Shown one piece after another: positions 33,101-46,465 of a DNA stretch of 64,000 nucleotides. A program made the position numbers and the translations under genes. How positions within the stretch are numbered: the first letter of the stretch is position 1; the number at the start of each line of letters is the position of its first letter. The stretch is taken from contig JAGKQI010000078.1 in the NCBI GenBank assembly GCA_018806915.1, positions 434,001 through 498,000 on the forward strand, in the 5' to 3' direction. This stretch comes from Phytophthora colocasiae. Taxonomy: Eukaryota; Oomycota; Peronosporomycetes; Peronosporales; Peronosporaceae. Under the pieces are notes generated by a model. That model made no database searches. It was not told where the DNA came from and saw only the letters and a list, made by a program, of their open reading frames with translations.

Positions 33101-33122
33101 GGAGGTGGTGGTTCCAGATATC
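33082..33122. repeat. Fold-back palindrome joining CRN-6 and CRN-7
   Basis: 19-bp arms (33082-33100 and 33104-33122) around a 3-base loop GGA. The arm sequence is CRN coding sequence for VVVPDI (ggtggtggttccagatatc). CRN-6 leaves the left arm on the minus strand and CRN-7 leaves the right arm on the plus strand, both truncated. Confidence 0.92.
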
Positions 33123-35651
33123 ATACCACCAAGGAGGCGATCACGAACGAGAAGATGTATCAGTTTCCTGCTGATGAGCTACAGCTCTTCCTGGCGAAGA
33201 AGGGTGGGGCGTGGATCGAGTCCGACTCCGAAGATGTGGAGAAGCTGAAGAAGGGCGGGAAGACTACTCTCGTCGAATCTCTAATACATGAAGGCAAAGA
33301 GCTACAGGAGGAGAATCTGATTTCTGAGTGCCTGGAAGACATGGACACTCCGAAAGCGAAACAAATCCACATACTGGTGGTGGTTCCAGGTATCCTGACT
33401 ACCATTGTGGTGAACGAGAGTCGAGTTCCAAGTCTCACGGATGAGCTGGCGTATTACCAAAGACTTGGTGTAGAGATCCAGAACAACTGCCAACAGTACT
33501 GTGGTCCGATTCTCACCAAGATCGACGAAATTTATTCCTACAGGGAGGAGCCCTTTGCAGACTCTCTTCAAACAGTTTCTTTTCCCAAACCTTTCATCTG
33601 CGTGGAAGGATCATCTGGAATGGGGAAATCGCAACTAGCGTTTGCTTTAGGAGGCGACGGAAGTACACGACCGTGGTTTTATTGGCCTCTTCATTGTTTT
33701 CAGGGCCAGAATCAGCACGTCTACAAGAACTTCTCATCGATTGCGAATGCATTCGACTCTGTCGTTGAGAAGGATGAGCTGTATACCCCCACAGAAGAAG
33801 TGGTTTTGTCCTGCAATTCCGATTTTTACGCGAATAAAGAACTGTGGACGTATGGCTTCATTATCGAACTGTTGGAGTACTGTTCCCGTGCTAACGTTGG
33901 CGCGCAGATGATCCGCGTTGAAAAGAAAACGTTCAGAGTGGCTAAGCGTGATCGGGAAGCTGTCAAAGCTGTGCTTTCTCAAATGGAGAAAGATGGAAAA
34001 GTGTTACCATTCTTCATTCTGGATGAAATGCCGCCCATCAGCAAAGACGTTTACATAAAGAAAAAAGTGGCATTTCAACGGAATGTCTTTCGCGCTTGTG
34101 GGCTGGTAGTGATTGTAATGGGTACCGACGCCAAGATCTCGAACTTGGTTAGTCAGTCAGTACGCAGTCGCGTAGACCCTCATTGGTGGATGAGTGTTGT
34201 GCCTCGTTTCCCAGCTTATCAATCTATCCCCCTTTCGGATCCGGCGAAGCAAAAAGCATGGGAGAGGGCGATAGAATTGTACTCGGTCGTGGACCTCATT
34301 GCCAAGAATTCTCGTGGTTTGTTTTCTCGGTATTTCGTGGACGCTGTGTCACAATTCGTTCTGGAAGTTGCTGGAAATGAAACATTCGAGTTGGCCGACT
34401 TGCTAGACAATGCGTTCGAGGCTATACATGCCAAGCTTCTGATGGTGAAAGGTTTCATGTGCACTCCGCATGGGAGACATGCACAGATGAAGGCATTATC
34501 GTACGACAGTGAAGCTATTGATTTCAAGATTCTTGATGGATGTGTTTACGGCACTGAAAGTCCTGATAGAACGCATCCAGCTACTGGTGGTGACAGCATG
34601 AGTGAACTTTCTGGTCAGAAGCGCCCAGCTTCCAGTGATGACAGCACGGATAAACGTCCCGCGAAAAGATTAAAAGTGGGGATTGCGGGCATGAATCTCC
34701 ATTTTGCAAACTTGGATTACTGATGTGGATGTATCAAGGCGCAGCCTTCGGTATAGAAAGACAATAACCCCTTGGAGGCCAGCCTGTCGATTTCCAGTCG
34801 TGGAGAAGGATGTGCTGCTGTACCTGGCAGTGCTTGGTGGGAAGCGGTCAGCGTATTACGACTCCGACGATGATAAAGAATATTCAACAGCTTTCATTTT
34901 TGAAGAGTATCGCTCAGGAATGGGCTCTCCCTCCCATACTAACACGAACGCTGCTAGTAACGATGGGAACGAACTCGAGAACGCGGTCGCCCATGCGCTT
35001 TTCTGTGCTTCGAGAAGAAATGGTGTGCGAGGAACCAACTTTAACGATTTCTTCTCCGATTTACTGGGTGAATTTCAGCACGAGACGTTCCAGAGTGTAT
35101 ACAACTTTGATGCCAGTGCGCTGTTGTTGGAGAGATACGCTGGTTTAAAGCAAAAGTTCGCAGGTATGTCGATCCCGTTTTTGGGTCCGCCTAACGCGGA
35201 GTGGCCGGAATATCTTGTTGGCCTCAATGGTGACGGTAACAATGCCTGCAACTTCGGTCATCTTTTTCGCGCTCAGAACTTCGAGAGATTGGATTGTTAC
35301 GTGATGGTCCCTGGAGATACCAATCCACTGTTCGTTTGTGAATATAAACATTGGAGGATGACACTTGACAGTGGTGCGCTGAAGAAAATCATCGAGGGTT
35401 TGAATGGTGAGTGCACAGGGCCTGAAAAGGAGGGTGGTCAGCGAAAGCTAAAGTGGAAAAAGTGGAATCTTGCGCTCGTCTTTTGCCAGGAGCTCACTCA
35501 TTTTCAGCAGGATAGCATAAGTGGTTGGAAGTCGCCTGGTCTTGGTATCGTCACGGTCGATTGCAACACTGGGGTGGTGAAGTGGATTGTCGACCCTGTA
35601 GCTGGGGAGAAATTGGTAATTGTGCTTCAGATAGGGATTGTGCTTTCTTGA
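33123..35651 (+). pseudogene. CRN-7: Crinkler missing its start, with an 11-bp deletion
   Basis: Homology begins at KEAITNEKMYQFPADELQ, so the start codon and first about 50 residues are gone. LFLAK, HILVVVP, Walker A GSSGMGKSQ and CRN-5-type NTPase sequence follow. The later part switches to the CEYKHW-type nuclease. An 11-bp deletion near 34714 (ttggattactg) shifts the frame between NLHFANLD and ITDVDVSRRS; CRN-10 shares it. The nuclease frame 34704-35651 is open. The gene is a mosaic of CRN-5-like 5' and CRN-6-like 3' sequence. Confidence 0.8.
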
Positions 35652-35997
35652 AAGTTTCTACTGTGGGCAGTTATGGTGGGGAGATACCGATGTCAACAAC
35701 GAAACTATCACGTCATCACCTTTGAGAATGTCCATGGGAGGTTTTAAACGATTTTTTAATGAATTGCCAGCAGTGATTGCGTTTTAGGTTTTATGGCTGA
35801 AGAAGAAATGTGGCGAAATTGAAGACTCAAATAAAAAAATACTTTCATTTTGTGGAACAACAGCTAAAATCAAGAAAAACTCGTCTCATTACTGGTATTG
35901 AGATGGAAACCATTTCATTCTCTTGGATAATTCTGTAAGTTTTGGTGAACCCAAGAATAGTGAGAATAGTTTTTCAAAGAAAATAAACGCTTCCACG
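35652..35997 (+). promoter_or_regulatory. CRN-7/TPR-7 intergenic region
   Basis: Almost identical to 2868-3211. It marks the start region of the large direct duplication. No additional gene is seen. Confidence 0.45.
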
Positions 35998-38820
35998 ATG
36001 TACGGACCTCCATTAGCTTCTGAATCACCGAGGACGATCGTATCAGCGAGAACGTACAGTGACGGAAGTAGAATAGGAACTACCCGTGGATCGTCAGCAC
36101 CTCATCGTAAACTTCGTCAGGAATTATCCTACCCAGCTACAGCTCAATGGGCCTTCTTGACGTCTATCGATTGTCGTCAATATCGAAGTATTCTACCTTC
36201 CAGACCTTCTACAGCTCGAGCAACTTCATCGGAACCTACAAAACTACCGAAACGACCTGCTACTGGTCGAAGAATCAAGAGTCAACTTCGTCATGAGCAA
36301 ATGGAAGTTCTTACACCACGAACAGCCGTTGTAGCGATACAAGAAGCTGTTAAACGAGAAGGAAACCAGGAACAGTATGTGAATCCACTTATTGGGAGAA
36401 GTGTAGAGCCTCGAGGTCAACTTGGTCGTGGAAGGAGTAGAGAAGGAGTAGAAAACAAAACGGCTTGAGCTTTTATCCAGAGCTCGAGCAATTTCTACCA
36501 TGAACGCTACGGAACGTCTTCGAGTAAAAAGCTTTTCAAGCACGAGCTAACGGCGAATATGATCAAGCTTATCAAGTTTTACAAGAGTTTAATCCACTGC
36601 AAGACCCAGTGAGATCGAGGCGAAATTCCATTTAGCTGTTTGTCTGGAACGAACTGGTCAATTTAATGCCGCGTTGTCAACGTACAAACAAGTTTTGAAA
36701 CTTGCAGGGGGCAACACGCTTTCGCGTATTATAATATGGAGCAATTTGTGTATGCGGTTCGAGAAAATATCCAAAGCAATCGACTATTTTACACGAGCGA
36801 TTGAAACGAGTAAAGGAGATTCCAGTGCAGGAAATTTATCGGAGTCCAGGAGTCAACTCCAGTTGTATTTTACCGACAAACGAGCAGCAGCATATCGAAA
36901 GAGTGGTGACTTTGAGAAAGCAGCGAAAGATTACGTTATGGTACAAAAGAATGCGGGAGTGGAATGTCCTACAACTTTAACAGACTGACAGTTCACTGTA
37001 CATGTACACGGCCGAATCGCTGTATCAAACTGTTCAGCGCGCAGCTTCTCCGAAGAAATTAACTCCTCAAGTTGAGAAAGAAGAGGAAGAACTGAAGGAA
37101 TTAGATGTTGAGCCACCTGGTCAGGACTGGGAAGACCCAGAAAGCTCAGAAGCTGAAGATGCACTGACAGTTTGGACTCTTCAACGGATTTCAGAGATTG
37201 GTAGACTCCCACCAGTTAGAGAGAAGCGACAGTGATCTGCAGTATCTGGTCGATTTCATGCAAAAACGATTCTCCGTTTGTGCTGTTCTACATCCGAAAG
37301 TGTGTGAACTTCTGTGTCGTGAACTCATTTTAAGTCCCGAAGATGCTCTCCCAGCTCGAACGCCAATCTTTATGGAGGATGAAGATGAAGAAGATACGAA
37401 TGACCACACGATTTACTTTATTTTTCAAGGCAGAGTGGCTATTTCCAAGACTGCAGGGAGAATGTTTCAGTCAAAACAGCAAGAAGAGGTCAATAACGTA
37501 CAGGAAAACGACAAATGTGAACAGGAAGAGAATTGGGAGTCACCCTGGCAGACGCGACTGAATACGATCAGTGTAAACTGGAAACAGTCGCAATTGGAGC
37601 TTTGTGAACTCGAACATGGAGAGAGGTTTTCGGCCATCAAGGAGATTTACAAGAACTCAAAGGTGGAATATTTTTACTCTGTATCGTATTTGATCCCTTC
37701 AAAGGTAATTAAAACTTACGTGTGTGTCTTGTAGAACGTACTCAGCTGTAACAGTGACATCTTCTATGGTCGGAGCTCTTTCGTGGTATCATTGGAGTCA
37801 AGTTGGAACATGCTCAACGTGAAGCAGAGGTGAAACTTGGGTATTATAATCATTATCCACTAAAACTGACCTTGAATTCTTCATTTCAGCGAGAGCGTGC
37901 CGCTAGATTCTTAATTATGACTCCAGCCTTTCATGGCATATCCGAAGCAGATATTGGCAAAGTTGCCTGCCGAGTACGTTCATAATTCTTGCTTCTGGAT
38001 CGTTTTTTTTTTCTTACAATGTTTTATTAGGCCTCATTTATCAAAGTCATCGGCTCGAAAGCTGTCTGTTGTGAAGGGCAATCTGTCGATGGTCTTCTTA
38101 TCGTTCGAGAGGGGGAACTCTGCCAATTCTCGCCTTGTGGACTAAGATCTCCCCCAGATATGTCCATCTCTTTTTCTCTTAGTGGATCTCTCTCTGAACC
38201 ACAAAGTGCTCGTGCTTTTTTCATTCAACTCGAGACTGCAGGAGATCCACTGAGTTTCTTACGCGTCAATGAAGCTTACCACGGGTTTCTTCCTCAAAAC
38301 TACGTGAAATCCAAGCAGAGAGAGCTGTTACGGATGATAAAATCTCGATCCAAAAAGGTCAGCAATGCCCGACGAACAAGTGTCGCGATCAACTGTATTG
38401 GCACTGGCAAAGGGACTTCCAAGCCGGAACCAGTGGCGATGGCTGTACGTCGTGGTGAATGTGTCTGTATCTCTTCCCGCGTGGGTTCCTCCTCGTCAAT
38501 CTCGACAGGAAACAAAGGCGATTTGTGGCGTCGCGTGTGCAAAAGCAACGTTAGTGTCGGTCGCTACTGCTGAGCTGTTGTTTTTATCGTCTAAGGATCT
38601 ACTACTGGGGTTATCGGTTGAAAGCCGCTCGCAATTACACCGCAACTTGCAGGAGATTGCGTTAATGGACAGCAAGAGGAAATACCTGACGAATTTACGC
38701 ACGCCTAGACCTCCTGGTGGGAGGAAAACCTCGAATTTACTGGAACAGTTCGTGCGGGATACTCACTGGAGTAAATTCAAGGAAGAACTTGTGGAGAATG
38801 TACTACGAGGCCGTACGTGA
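35998..38820 (+). pseudogene. TPR-7: near-identical copy of TPR-1 with many one-base indels
   Basis: Exons and introns match TPR-1 (offset about 32.79 kb). From about 36460 there are single-base gains such as aaaacggcttgagc, gtaaaaagc and agtttaatcc. More occur near 36840, 36984, 37215, 37625 and 38477, and one C is lost at the intron-2 acceptor (tttcagcg). The changes are private to this copy and mostly insertions, so they look like consensus errors. The underlying gene may be intact. Confidence 0.7.
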
Positions 38821-40983
38821 CCCAGTTACGGCGAAGAATAGCAGATTTACGATGGACTTTCAAAACGCAAATACGTTGTTAGCTCCGACTAATCAGAGAC
38901 AATGAATGGATAGTTACGCGGTGGTCAAATATCACAAGAAACCATCGCTGAAAGTTGGAGAATGGATGAACTACTGGTGAAATGTGGGAACTGAAAGCTG
39001 CCAGCAGCATCCGTTTCGACAATTAGGAAGCAATATCTAACTACGGGATCGGAAAAATTATGTTGGAAGCACAAAACGAAGACACAATCAAGATTCTACT
39101 ACAAATCGAAATCCTACAATCGGTATATTTACAATTTGGTACATGAAAAGAAGCCAAACTTGGCATCCTTTCAACAAATTCTGTGCGGTCCAATGGATTA
39201 AAACCAGCATAACAGTCCATGGCACACGTGATGCGACTAACTCAACGACGAGAAACGAAGAAGTACCAATTCGAGATGCTACTCTACCTCAAGACATCAG
39301 CAGGTAAACTTCGGAAAGAACCATCAAACAAAAAACAAAAGGCGACTTTAATAAATCGTCTAACTCATGATCGAAATCAGTGATCCGGAAATGGTGTATA
39401 AGGATGTTAATTCAGCATTCTGAATAACAATCCAATATTACGAGACAGAGCGACTATCCAGCATCAAGTGATGCTTGTACGAGAGCTTCAGCATCTACAT
39501 ATGTAATGGAACGAATTAGATCGCTAGATAACTGCAAGGATCCAGCTATGGAAGGGCAAAGCTCGTACACTACTTGGACGTAGACTAATTGCACAGGCCA
39601 TCGTTTTCTCGGTGATCTGGTATTTTACGGCGACAGTAGCGATCCCGGTACGGTTTTTAAATCGTTGGCAGAAGATACTCCATCGTTATGTTTTGTACAA
39701 CAAGATTGGCAGCGGTGAATTTAACTTGGTAAAGAGAGACCTTGCAATAAGGCCACAAGATGCTGACGGTCTTGGAGTGCCAGTAATTCGGAATAGCATC
39801 TGACGCCAACAATTTCAATTGCAAACATTTGAGGGCCATACTCAGAGTGCAGGAGAAACAGTGTGGTTGATGGCCATGCTGGGAAAACGATATGGTCCAT
39901 TCTGGAGGCCAGGATCAAGTGATTTCTTGTTTCAGGATCCTCCAAGACCATCAAGTGGAGGGCAACGATGTTACCTGTCTGGTGGCGCCAACTATTGCGA
40001 GAATGGAATCGACTACAATGGCCAGACCGAAGATCCCTTTCAAGTAGTCGACTTCAAGTCGTTCAATACGCTCTTTACAGTCCAATTTGGTGGAACAAGT
40101 ACTAAGATTTTCAACTAGCAACGTCAATGCCACTGGAAACAGGGTCTGTTAAGTTTCGAAAGCTGTGTCGAGCTCTAGCATCAGCAAACAAGCATTGTAT
40201 CGCGGATTTTCTGGATAATGATCGTCAGTGGCTAAGCTCTGGAGCCTTTTTGAAATGGTCTGTGCTAAACTGGAACCTGAGTTAGGCCCACGCATTGTGT
40301 TTCGGGATATTTTCACATTATACTATCAAATGCGGAGTATATACCAGCGGGTTGTCCCTCATCCGGAAACGGGTGGGCTACGAAGAGCATTTAGCTGTGC
40401 AACACCCCCATCTCTATGGGTGGCGGTGGCTGCAAACATTCCATTTAAGATGGTCGCACACAGACGAGAAACTAGTTAATCAAACCATTCTACCTTCTAG
40501 GGCACTTGTACTACTGAACTATAGTACCAGTAGTTTTTGTGTCGAGTTATCTAAATCATCCGAAAGACGAAACAGTGGCGCCAAGTATCCCGAACATGCT
40601 GGCTTCCTTTCGAAGCCATTATCCTTTCTTGTTTCGACACTCATAGGATTGAAACATTGACGGCGAAGAGCTTAATCGAGTGTTTACGCGTTTGGTTTTG
40701 AGCCCGAACGTACTGAATTGTTTCAAACCTTCCAAGACAACGCATATGGATTCCGCGAAGTTAGAATTGCTATAAACGTACTAGCATAGGTCTGCCAAGA
40801 CGACTGTCCGCTCAAGTTAATCAACGACTTTCTTCTTCCTTACGAACATAAATGAAAAGACCAGCGCTGCTGAGTCTTCAGGATCCTGAAGGTCAGTGTG
40901 GCATAACTGGGACCTTGTACTCGCCTGTACTACGCGCAAGGGCTACTGCCATAACTGCCAGAGCGGAGTCACAGCAGAAACTT
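38821..40983 (+). mobile_element. Second copy of the LINE relic block
   Basis: This repeats 6023-8181 almost base for base. The post-RT segment LLGRRLIAQA...DGLGVPVI is at 39546-39801, followed by the same broken frames and the WHNWDLVLA remnant near 40896. It adds no information beyond the first copy except that it was duplicated with its surroundings. Confidence 0.5.
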
Positions 40984-43605
40984 TCAAGAAAGCACAATCC
41001 CTATCTGAAGCACAATTACCAATTTCTCCCCAGCTACAGGCTCCGACAATCCACTTCACCACCCCAGTGTTGCAATCGACCGTGACGATACCAAGACCAG
41101 GCGACTTCCAACCACTTATGCGATCCTGCTGAAAATGGGTGAGCTCTTGGCAAAGACGAGCGCAAGATCCCACTTTTTCCACTTTAGCTTTCGGTAACCA
41201 CCCCTCCTTTTCAGGCCCTGTGCACTCACCATTCAAACCCTCGATGATTTTTCTTCAGCGCACCACTGTCAAGTTTCATCCTCCAATGTTTATATTCACA
41301 AACGAACAGTGGATTGGTATCTCCAGGGACCATCACGTAACAATCCAATCTCTCGAAGTTCTGAGTGCGAAAAAGATGACCAAAGTTGCAGGCATTGTGA
41401 CCGTCACCGTTGAGGCCAACAAGATATTCCGGCCACTCCGCGTTAGGCGGACCCAAAACAGGATTGACATACCTGCGAACTTTTGCTTTAAACCAGCGTA
41501 TCTCTCCAACAACAGCGCACTGGTATCAAAGTTGTATACACTCTGGAACGTCTCGTGCTGAAATTCACCTAGTAAATCGGAGAAAAAATCGTTAAAAGGT
41601 GGTTCCTCGCACACCATTTCTTCTCGAAGCACAGAAAAGCGCATGGGCGACCGCGTTCTCGAGTTCGTTCCCATCGTTACTAGCAGCGTTCGTGTTACTA
41701 TGGGAGGGAGAGCCCATTCCTGAGCGATACTCTTCAAAAATGAAAGCTGTTGAATATTCTTTATCATCGACAGAGTCGTAATACGCTGACCGCATCCCAC
41801 CGAGCACTGCCAGGTACAGCAGCACATCCTTCTCCACGGCTGGAAATCGACAGGCTGTCCTCCAAGGGGTTGTTGTCTTTCTATACTGAAGGCTGCGCCT
41901 TGATACATCCACATCAGTAATATCTTGGTCGTCCAGGTTTGCAAAATGGAGATTCATGCCCGCAATCCCCACTTTTAATCTTTTCGCGGGACGTTTATCC
42001 GTGCTGTCATCACTGGAAGCTGGGCGCTTCTGACCAGAAAGTTCACTCATGCTGTCACCTACCAGTAGCTGGATGCGTTCTATCAGGACTTTCAGTGCCG
42101 TAAACACATCCATCAAGAATCTTGAAATCAATAGCTTCACTGTCGTACGATAATGCCTTCATCTGTGCATGTCTCCCATGCGGAGTGCACATGAAAGCTT
42201 TCACCATCAGAAGCTTGGCATGTACAGCCTCGAACGCATTGTCTAGCAAGTCGGCCAACTCGAATGTTTCATTTCCAGCAACTTCCAGAACGAATTGTGC
42301 CACAGCGTCCACGAAATACCGAGAAAACAAACCACGAGAATTCTTGGCAATGAGGTCCACGACCGAGTACAATTCTATCGCCCTCTCCCATGCTTTTTGC
42401 TTCGCCGGATCCGAAAGGGGGATAGATTGATAATCTGGGAAACGAGGCACAACACTCATCCACAAGTCAGAGTCTATGCGACTTCGTTCTGACTGATTAC
42501 ATTTAACCAAGTTCGAGATCTTGGCGTCGGTACCCATAGCAACCACGACCAGCCCACAAGCACGAAATACATTCAGTTGAAACGCTGATAATCTCTCCCT
42601 GGTTGGCGTCATTTCATCCAGAATGAAGAACGGTAACACTTTTCCATATTTCTCCATTTGACAAAGCACAGCTTTGACAGCTTCCCGATCACGCTTGGCC
42701 ACTCGGAACGTTTTGTTTACAACGCGAATCATCTGCGCGCCAACGTTAGCACGGGAACAGTACTCCAACAGTTCGATAATGAAGCCATACGTCCACAGTT
42801 CCTTCTTCACGTAAATATCGGAATTGCAGGACAAAACCTCTTCTTCGTTCTTCAGGGTTATCCACGTCATCCTTCTTGACCATCGAGCCGAAGGCATCCG
42901 CAATCGATGAGAAGTTTTTGTAGACCTTTTGGCAATCAATTCCGGTGGCACCAAGAGGCCAATAAAACCATGGTCGTTGTTTGCGTCCTTCACCCCCCAA
43001 AGCAAACGCCAGCTGCGTCTTCCCCATTCCAGATGACCCACCAACATAGATAAAAGGTTTTGGATGTGGGCTCCTTAAAAATTTCGTCGATCTTGGTGAG
43101 AATCGGACCACAGTACTGTTGGCAGTTGTTCTGGATCTCTACACCAAGTCTTTGGTAATACGCCAGCTCATCCGTGAGACTTGGAATTCGACTCTCGTGC
43201 ACCACAATGGTAGTCAGGATATCTGGAACCACCACCAGTATGTGGATTTGATTCACTTTCGGAGTGTCCATATCCACCAGGTACTCGGAAATCGGATTCT
43301 CCCCCTGTAGCTCTTTGTCTTCATCCATTAGAGAGTCGACGTGAGTAGTAATTCCGCCCTTCTTCAGCTTCTCCACATCTTCGGAGCCGGACTCGAGCCA
43401 CGCCTTGCCCTTCTTCGCCAGGAAGAGCTGTAACTCATCAGCAGGAAACTGGTACTTCTTCTCGTTACTTATCGCCCTCTTCAACTTGCTCACCTTCGCA
43501 TCATTGTCGATCTCCACATCAAACGAGCTTCCCACCTGACCCACGATCACGCACTGTAGTGACAGCATCAGCTTGCCCACGTTGGTTTTTTCTTGGAGCT
43601 TCTTA
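40984..43605 (-). pseudogene. CRN-8: copy of CRN-2 with a different N-terminal header
   Basis: This shares the CRN-2 truncation point (cttctta|caatctcg), the acidic-linker insertion and the C-terminal type. However, about 43230-43600 encodes a clearly different header: KTNVGKLMLS, FDVEIDNDAK, AKKGKAWLESG, GGITTHVDSL. CRN-2 has NSEDKLTLS, FDVEINDGAK, AKKGGAWIESD and GGKTTLVESL. Private indels lie near 42059, 41596, 41457, 41247 and 43071. It has no start codon of its own and is not expected to be functional. Confidence 0.8.
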
Positions 43606-43837
43606 CAATCTCGATCCAAAAGGTCAGCAATGCCCGACGAACAAGTGTCGCGATCAACTGTATTGGCACTGGCAAAGGGACTTCCAAGCCGGAACCAGTG
43701 GCGATGGCTGTTCGTCGTGGTGAATGTGTCTGTATCTCTTCCGCGTGGGTTCCTCCTCGTCAATCTCGACAGGAAACAAAGGCGATTTGTGGCGTCGCGT
43801 GTGCAAAAGCAACGTTAGTGTCGGTCGCTACTGCTGA
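43606..43837 (+). pseudogene. TPR-CNB exon-4 fragment, second copy of the scrambled block
   Basis: Same as 10800-11030, fused to CRN-8 at the same base, without the 3-bp loss. Encodes the second CNB part in plus orientation. Confidence 0.7.
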
Positions 43838-44122
43838 AAAAATGAGAGGAAGAATTGTTTGGTCGGTACCGGTGGGAATACTATCGTCTACCGGTAGGAC
43901 CCAAATCCTACCGGTAGGATGAACTTTTTTTAGGGTTTACTAGTACCTTTTGACGACCTTCGTCACATCTTTGTTCCAGGGATTCCGTTTTTAAAAAAAT
44001 CCGACGCCGTTAGAAATGCATAATTCTTCCCCCCTTCCTCCCTCATTTCAAAATCCTTTGCCTCTTTTCTTTATAAGAAAGATGGAGAACGAGGCGGAAC
44101 TTCTGCGTAAAATATCTGAGCT
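43838..44122 (+). promoter_or_regulatory. Orphan CRN promoter and first codons, second copy
   Basis: Same as 11031-11316: ACCGGT palindromes, Inr-like motif, TATAAG and an ATG at 44082 with MENEAELLRKISEL, cut at the same tgagct|atcattgg junction. Confidence 0.65.
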
Positions 44123-44348
44123 ATCATTGGAGTCAAGTTGAACATGCTCAACGTGAAGCAGAGGTGAAACTTGGATATTATCATCATTATCCACTAAAAC
44201 TGACCTTGAATTCTTCATTTCCAGCGAGAGCGTTCCGCTAGATTCTTAATTATGACTCCAGCCTTTCATGGCATACCCGAAGCAGATATTGGCAAAGTTG
44301 CCTGTCGAGTACGTTCATAATTCTTGCTTCTGGATCGTTTTTTTTTCC
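44123..44348 (+). pseudogene. TPR-CNB exon 2-3 fragment, inverted, second copy
   Basis: Same as 11317-11540; ends in the intron-3 T-run before flipping to TPR-8. Confidence 0.7.
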
Positions 44349-44349
44349 T

Positions 44350-46094
44350 CCACGAAAGAGCTCCGACCATAGAAGATGTTACCGTTACAGCTGAGTACGT
44401 TCTACACGTAAGTTTTAATTACGATACAGAGTATAAAATACCACCTTTGAGTTCTTGTAAATCTCCTTGATGGCCGAAAACGTCTCCATGTTCGAGTTCA
44501 CACAGCTCCAATTGCGACTGTTTCCAGTTTACACAGATCGTACCCAGTCGCGTCTGCCAGGGTGACTCCCAATTCTCTTCCTGTTCACATTTGTCGTTTT
44601 CCTGTACGTTATTGGCCTCTTCTTGCTGTTTTGACTGAAACATTCTCCTGCAGTCTTGGGAAATAGCCACTCTGCCTTGAAAAATAAAGTAAATCGTGTG
44701 GTCATTCGTATCTTCTTCATCTTCATCCTCCATAAAGATTGGCGTTCGAGCTGGGAGAGCATCTTCGGGACTTAAAATGAGTTCACGACACAGAAGTTCA
44801 CACACACTTTTGGATGTAGAACAGCACATCGTTTCTGCATGAAATCAGCCAGCAACTGCAGATCACTGTCGCTTCTCTCGACTTGTGGGAGTCTACCAAT
44901 TTCTGAAATCCGTTGAAGAGTCCAAACTGTCAGTGCATCTTCAGCTTCTGGAGCTTTCTGGGTCTTCCCAGTCCTGACCAGGGTGGCTCAACATCGAATT
45001 CAACTTCAGTTCTTCCTCTTCTTTCTCAACTTGAGGAGTTAATTTCTTCGGAGAAGCTGCGCGCTGAACAGTTTGATACAGAGATTCGGCCATGTACATG
45101 TACAGTGAACTGTCGTCTGTTAAAGTTGTAGGACATTCCATTCCCGCATTCTTTTGTACCACAACGTAATCTTTCGCTGCTTTCTCAAAGTCGCCACTCT
45201 TTCGATATGCTGCTGCTCGTTTGTCGGTAAATACAACTGGAGTTGACCCTGGACTCGATAAATTTCCTGCACTGGAATCTCCTTTACTCGTTTCAATCGC
45301 TCGTGTAAAATAGTCGATTGCTTTGGATATTTTCTCGAACCGCATACACAAATTGCCCATATTATAATACGCGAAAGCGTGTTGCCCCTGCAAGTTTCAA
45401 AACTTGTTTGTACGTTGACAACGCGGCATTAAATTGACCAGTTCGTTCCAGACAAACAGCTAAATGGAATTTCGCCTCGATCTCACTAGGTCTTGCAGTG
45501 GATAAACTCTTGTAAAACTTAATAGCTTGATCATATTCGCCGTTAGCTTGTGCTTGAAAAGCTTTCACTCGAAGACGTTCCGTAGCGTTCATGGTAGAAA
45601 TTGCTCGAGCTCTGGATAAAAGCTCAAGTGTTTTGCTTTCTACTCCTTCTCTGCTCCTTCCACGACCAAGTTGACCTCGAGGCTCTACACTTCTCCCAAT
45701 AGAGTGGATTCACATACTGTTCCTGGTTTCCCTCTCGTTTAACAGCTTCTTGTATCGCTACAACGGCTGTTCTTGGTGTAAGAACTTCCATTTGCTCATG
45801 ACGAAGTTGACTCTTGATTCTTCGACCAGTAGCAGGTCGTTTCGGTAGTTTTGTAGGTTCTGATGAAGTTGCTCGAGCTGTAGAAGGTCTGGAAGGTAGA
45901 ATACTTCGATATTGACGACAATCGATAGACGTCAAGAAGGCCCATTGAGCTGTAGCTGGGTAGGATAATTCCTGACGAAGTTTACGATGAGGTGCTGAAG
46001 ATCCACGGGTAGTTCCTATTCTACTTCCGTCACTGTACGTTCTCGCTGATACGATCGTCCTCGGTGATTCAGAAGCTAATGGAGGTCCGTACAT
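44350..46094 (-). pseudogene. TPR-8: copy of the truncated TPR-2
   Basis: The ATG is at 46092-46094. TPR repeats and the first CNB match TPR-2, then the copy is truncated at the scrambled junction. Private indels occur near 45703 (agagtgg), 45389, 45222, 44995-45005, 44949 and 44645-44658 (SQDC for SKTA). TPR-2 lacks all of these, so they are likely consensus errors. Confidence 0.7.
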
Positions 46095-46465
46095 CGTGGA
46101 AGCGTTTATTTTCTTTGAAAAACTATTCTCACTATTCTTGGATTCCCCAAACTTACAGAAATATCCAAGAGAATGAAATGGTTTCCATCTCAATACCAGT
46201 ACGAGACGAGTTTTCTTGATTTTAGCTGTTGTTCCACAAAATGAAAGTATTTTTTTTATTTGAGTCTTCAATTTCGCCACATTTCTTCTTCAGCCATAAA
46301 ACCTAAAACGCAATTACTGCTGGCAATTCATTAAAAAAAGTCGTTTGAAACCGTCCCATGGACGTTCTCAAAGCCTTTGAGTCAAAGGTGATGACGTGTT
46401 AGTTTCGTTGGAGACATACGCATCCCCCCACCATAACTGCCAGAGCGGGGTCACAGTAGAAACTT
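46095..46465 (-). promoter_or_regulatory. CRN-9/TPR-8 intergenic region
   Basis: Copy of 13285-13556 plus the CRN 3' flank. Nothing else is recognised. Confidence 0.4.
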
